In this document: piece after piece, positions 63,176 through 64,000 of the stretch | Numbering within the stretch: the stretch's first letter is position 1 | Layout of the letters: the number at the start of each line of letters is the position of its first letter | Position numbers and translations under genes: made by a program | Assembly: GCA_022432975.1 (NCBI GenBank) | Contig: CM039508.1 | Location: 27,642,788 to 27,706,787, forward strand | Length of the DNA: 64,000 nt | Origin: Begonia masoniana | Lineage: Eukaryota > Streptophyta > Magnoliopsida > Cucurbitales > Begoniaceae | Direction: 5' to 3' | Notes under the pieces: generated by a model | What the model saw: only the letters and a program-made list of their open reading frames with translations | The model's database searches: none | What the model was told of the DNA's origin: nothing

Positions 63176-64000
63176 CGAGGAGGACCGTCACGAAATTCTT
63201 GACCTTACTTAAACTTAAATTCATTTTTGTACTCTTTTTGAAAACGTAACTTTAATGAAGTGCATAGCATCTGCCGGCGAGCCATGCAAGCACTTCAGCC
63301 AATCGCTAAACGACAAGCTTAGAGTTCACATCTTCCGATGACGTCAGCCGGAAGGCAAACTCATACAACTTCTATCACACTTCTCCTGCCGATGACGTCA
63401 GCCGGAAGGCAAACTCATACAACTTCTATCACACTTCTCCTGCCGATGACGTCAGCCGGAAGACAACCATTTTTCCCCTTCCGATGACGTCAGCCGGAAG
63501 GCAAACTCATACAACTTCTATCACACTTCTCCTGCCGATGACGTCAGCCGGAAGACAACCATTTTTCCCCTTCCGATGACGTCAGCCGGAAGGCAAACTC
63601 ATACAACTTCTATCACACTTCTCCTGCCGATGACGTCAGCCGGAAGACAACCATTTTTCCCCTTCCGATGACGTCAGCCGGAAGGCAAACTCATACAACT
63701 TCTATCACACTTCTCCTGCCGATGACGTCAGCCGGAAGGCAAACTCATACAACTTCTATCACACTTCTCCTGCCGATGACGTCAGCCGGAAGGCAAACTC
63801 ATACAACTTCTATCACACTTCTCCTGCCGATGACGTCAGCCGGAAGGCAAACTCATACAACTTCTATCACACTTCTCCTGCCGATGACGTCAGCCGGAAG
63901 ACAACCATTTTTCCCCTTCCGATGACGTCAGCCGGAAGACAACCATTTTTCCCCTTCCGATGACGTCAGCCGGAAGACAACCATTTTTCCCCTTCCGATG
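63176..64000 (-). mobile_element. LTR (partial, minus) with 14 TGACGTCA palindromes
   Basis: TGTAACGACCCGAGGAGGACC onwards is the reverse complement of the 3' end of the solo LTR at 10670-13191, so this is the 3' end of a same-family LTR on the minus strand. It continues beyond the window, so whether it is solo or part of a full element is unknown. Confidence 0.9.
63330..63980 (-). promoter_or_regulatory. Array of 14 TGACGTCA (bZIP-type) palindromes
   Basis: Cores start at 63339, 63393, 63447, 63485, 63539, 63577, 63631, 63669, 63723, 63777, 63831, 63885, 63923 and 63961. Spacing is only 54 or 38 bp, set by two linker types (AAACTCATACAACTTCTATC and GACAACCATTTTTCCCC). The array runs off the window end. 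TGACGTCA is a known bZIP site in plants; activity here is inferred. Confidence 0.88.

Overview
The window is nuclear DNA of a flowering plant, probably a eudicot. It carries one intact host gene, an intron-free CBL-interacting protein kinase (CIPK), and a broken 5' end of an intron-containing LRR receptor kinase. A plastid ndhF fragment lies inside a retrotransposon. Everything else is LTR retrotransposons, solo LTRs, a Cassandra-type TRIM, a foldback element and tandem arrays. A cucurbit-like genome is possible from the repeat style, but I cannot prove it. There is no bacterial, phage or CRISPR content.

Layout. 1-3173: a 127-bp tandem array, a 24/48-bp array and an LTR-like right end, apparently inserted in intron 2 of the receptor-kinase gene whose exons 1-2 lie at 3440-3854 (minus). 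6040-19073: a four-level nest. A minus-strand Ty1/copia element is split by a non-coding LTR element (8153-16790, minus); that holds a Cassandra TRIM (10195-13610), whose tiny internal region holds a 2.5-kb solo LTR (10670-13191). 19543-24735: a nearly complete Ty1/copia element with almost identical LTRs, five in-frame stops and a 349-bp ndhF insertion. 25080-27185: an internally deleted Ty3 chromovirus derivative. 27311-28693: the CIPK gene. 31175-36079: a solo LTR with a second solo LTR nested inside. 37388-53208: a Ty3-type element with 2.5-kb LTRs; a foldback element sits beside its PBS, and its 3' LTR is split by a full-length decayed chromovirus (42258-48652) and another solo LTR (49516-52927). 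53209-54977: a perfect AT array. 55430-57000: a 550-bp tandem repeat. 57794-61118: a solo LTR filled by about 60 copies of a 49-bp unit. 61504-63047: 1.5 kb of poly-A. 63176-end: an LTR on the opposite strand with 14 TGACGTCA palindromes.

Most element borders are set by matching 5-bp target-site duplications (TSDs) that I could read on both sides: CACTA, CTTAG, GTAAT, AAGTC, AAAGC, TGTCC, GCTAT, CTAAT, AAATT and TTTAA. Several are confirmed by an unoccupied copy of the same site elsewhere in the window.

There is no operon-like cooperation. The biology is retrotransposon nesting, solo-LTR formation, methylation-type decay and local expansion of short repeats inside LTRs. The strongest candidates for something undescribed are the arrays of bZIP-type TGACGTCA palindromes in one LTR family, the palindromic foldback element with a tRNA-like Pol III promoter, and the plastid-DNA-bearing copia element whose stops are all consistent with C-to-T changes. 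Three very long perfect simple repeats sit at or beside places where homologous copies stop aligning, so assembly error must be considered there.
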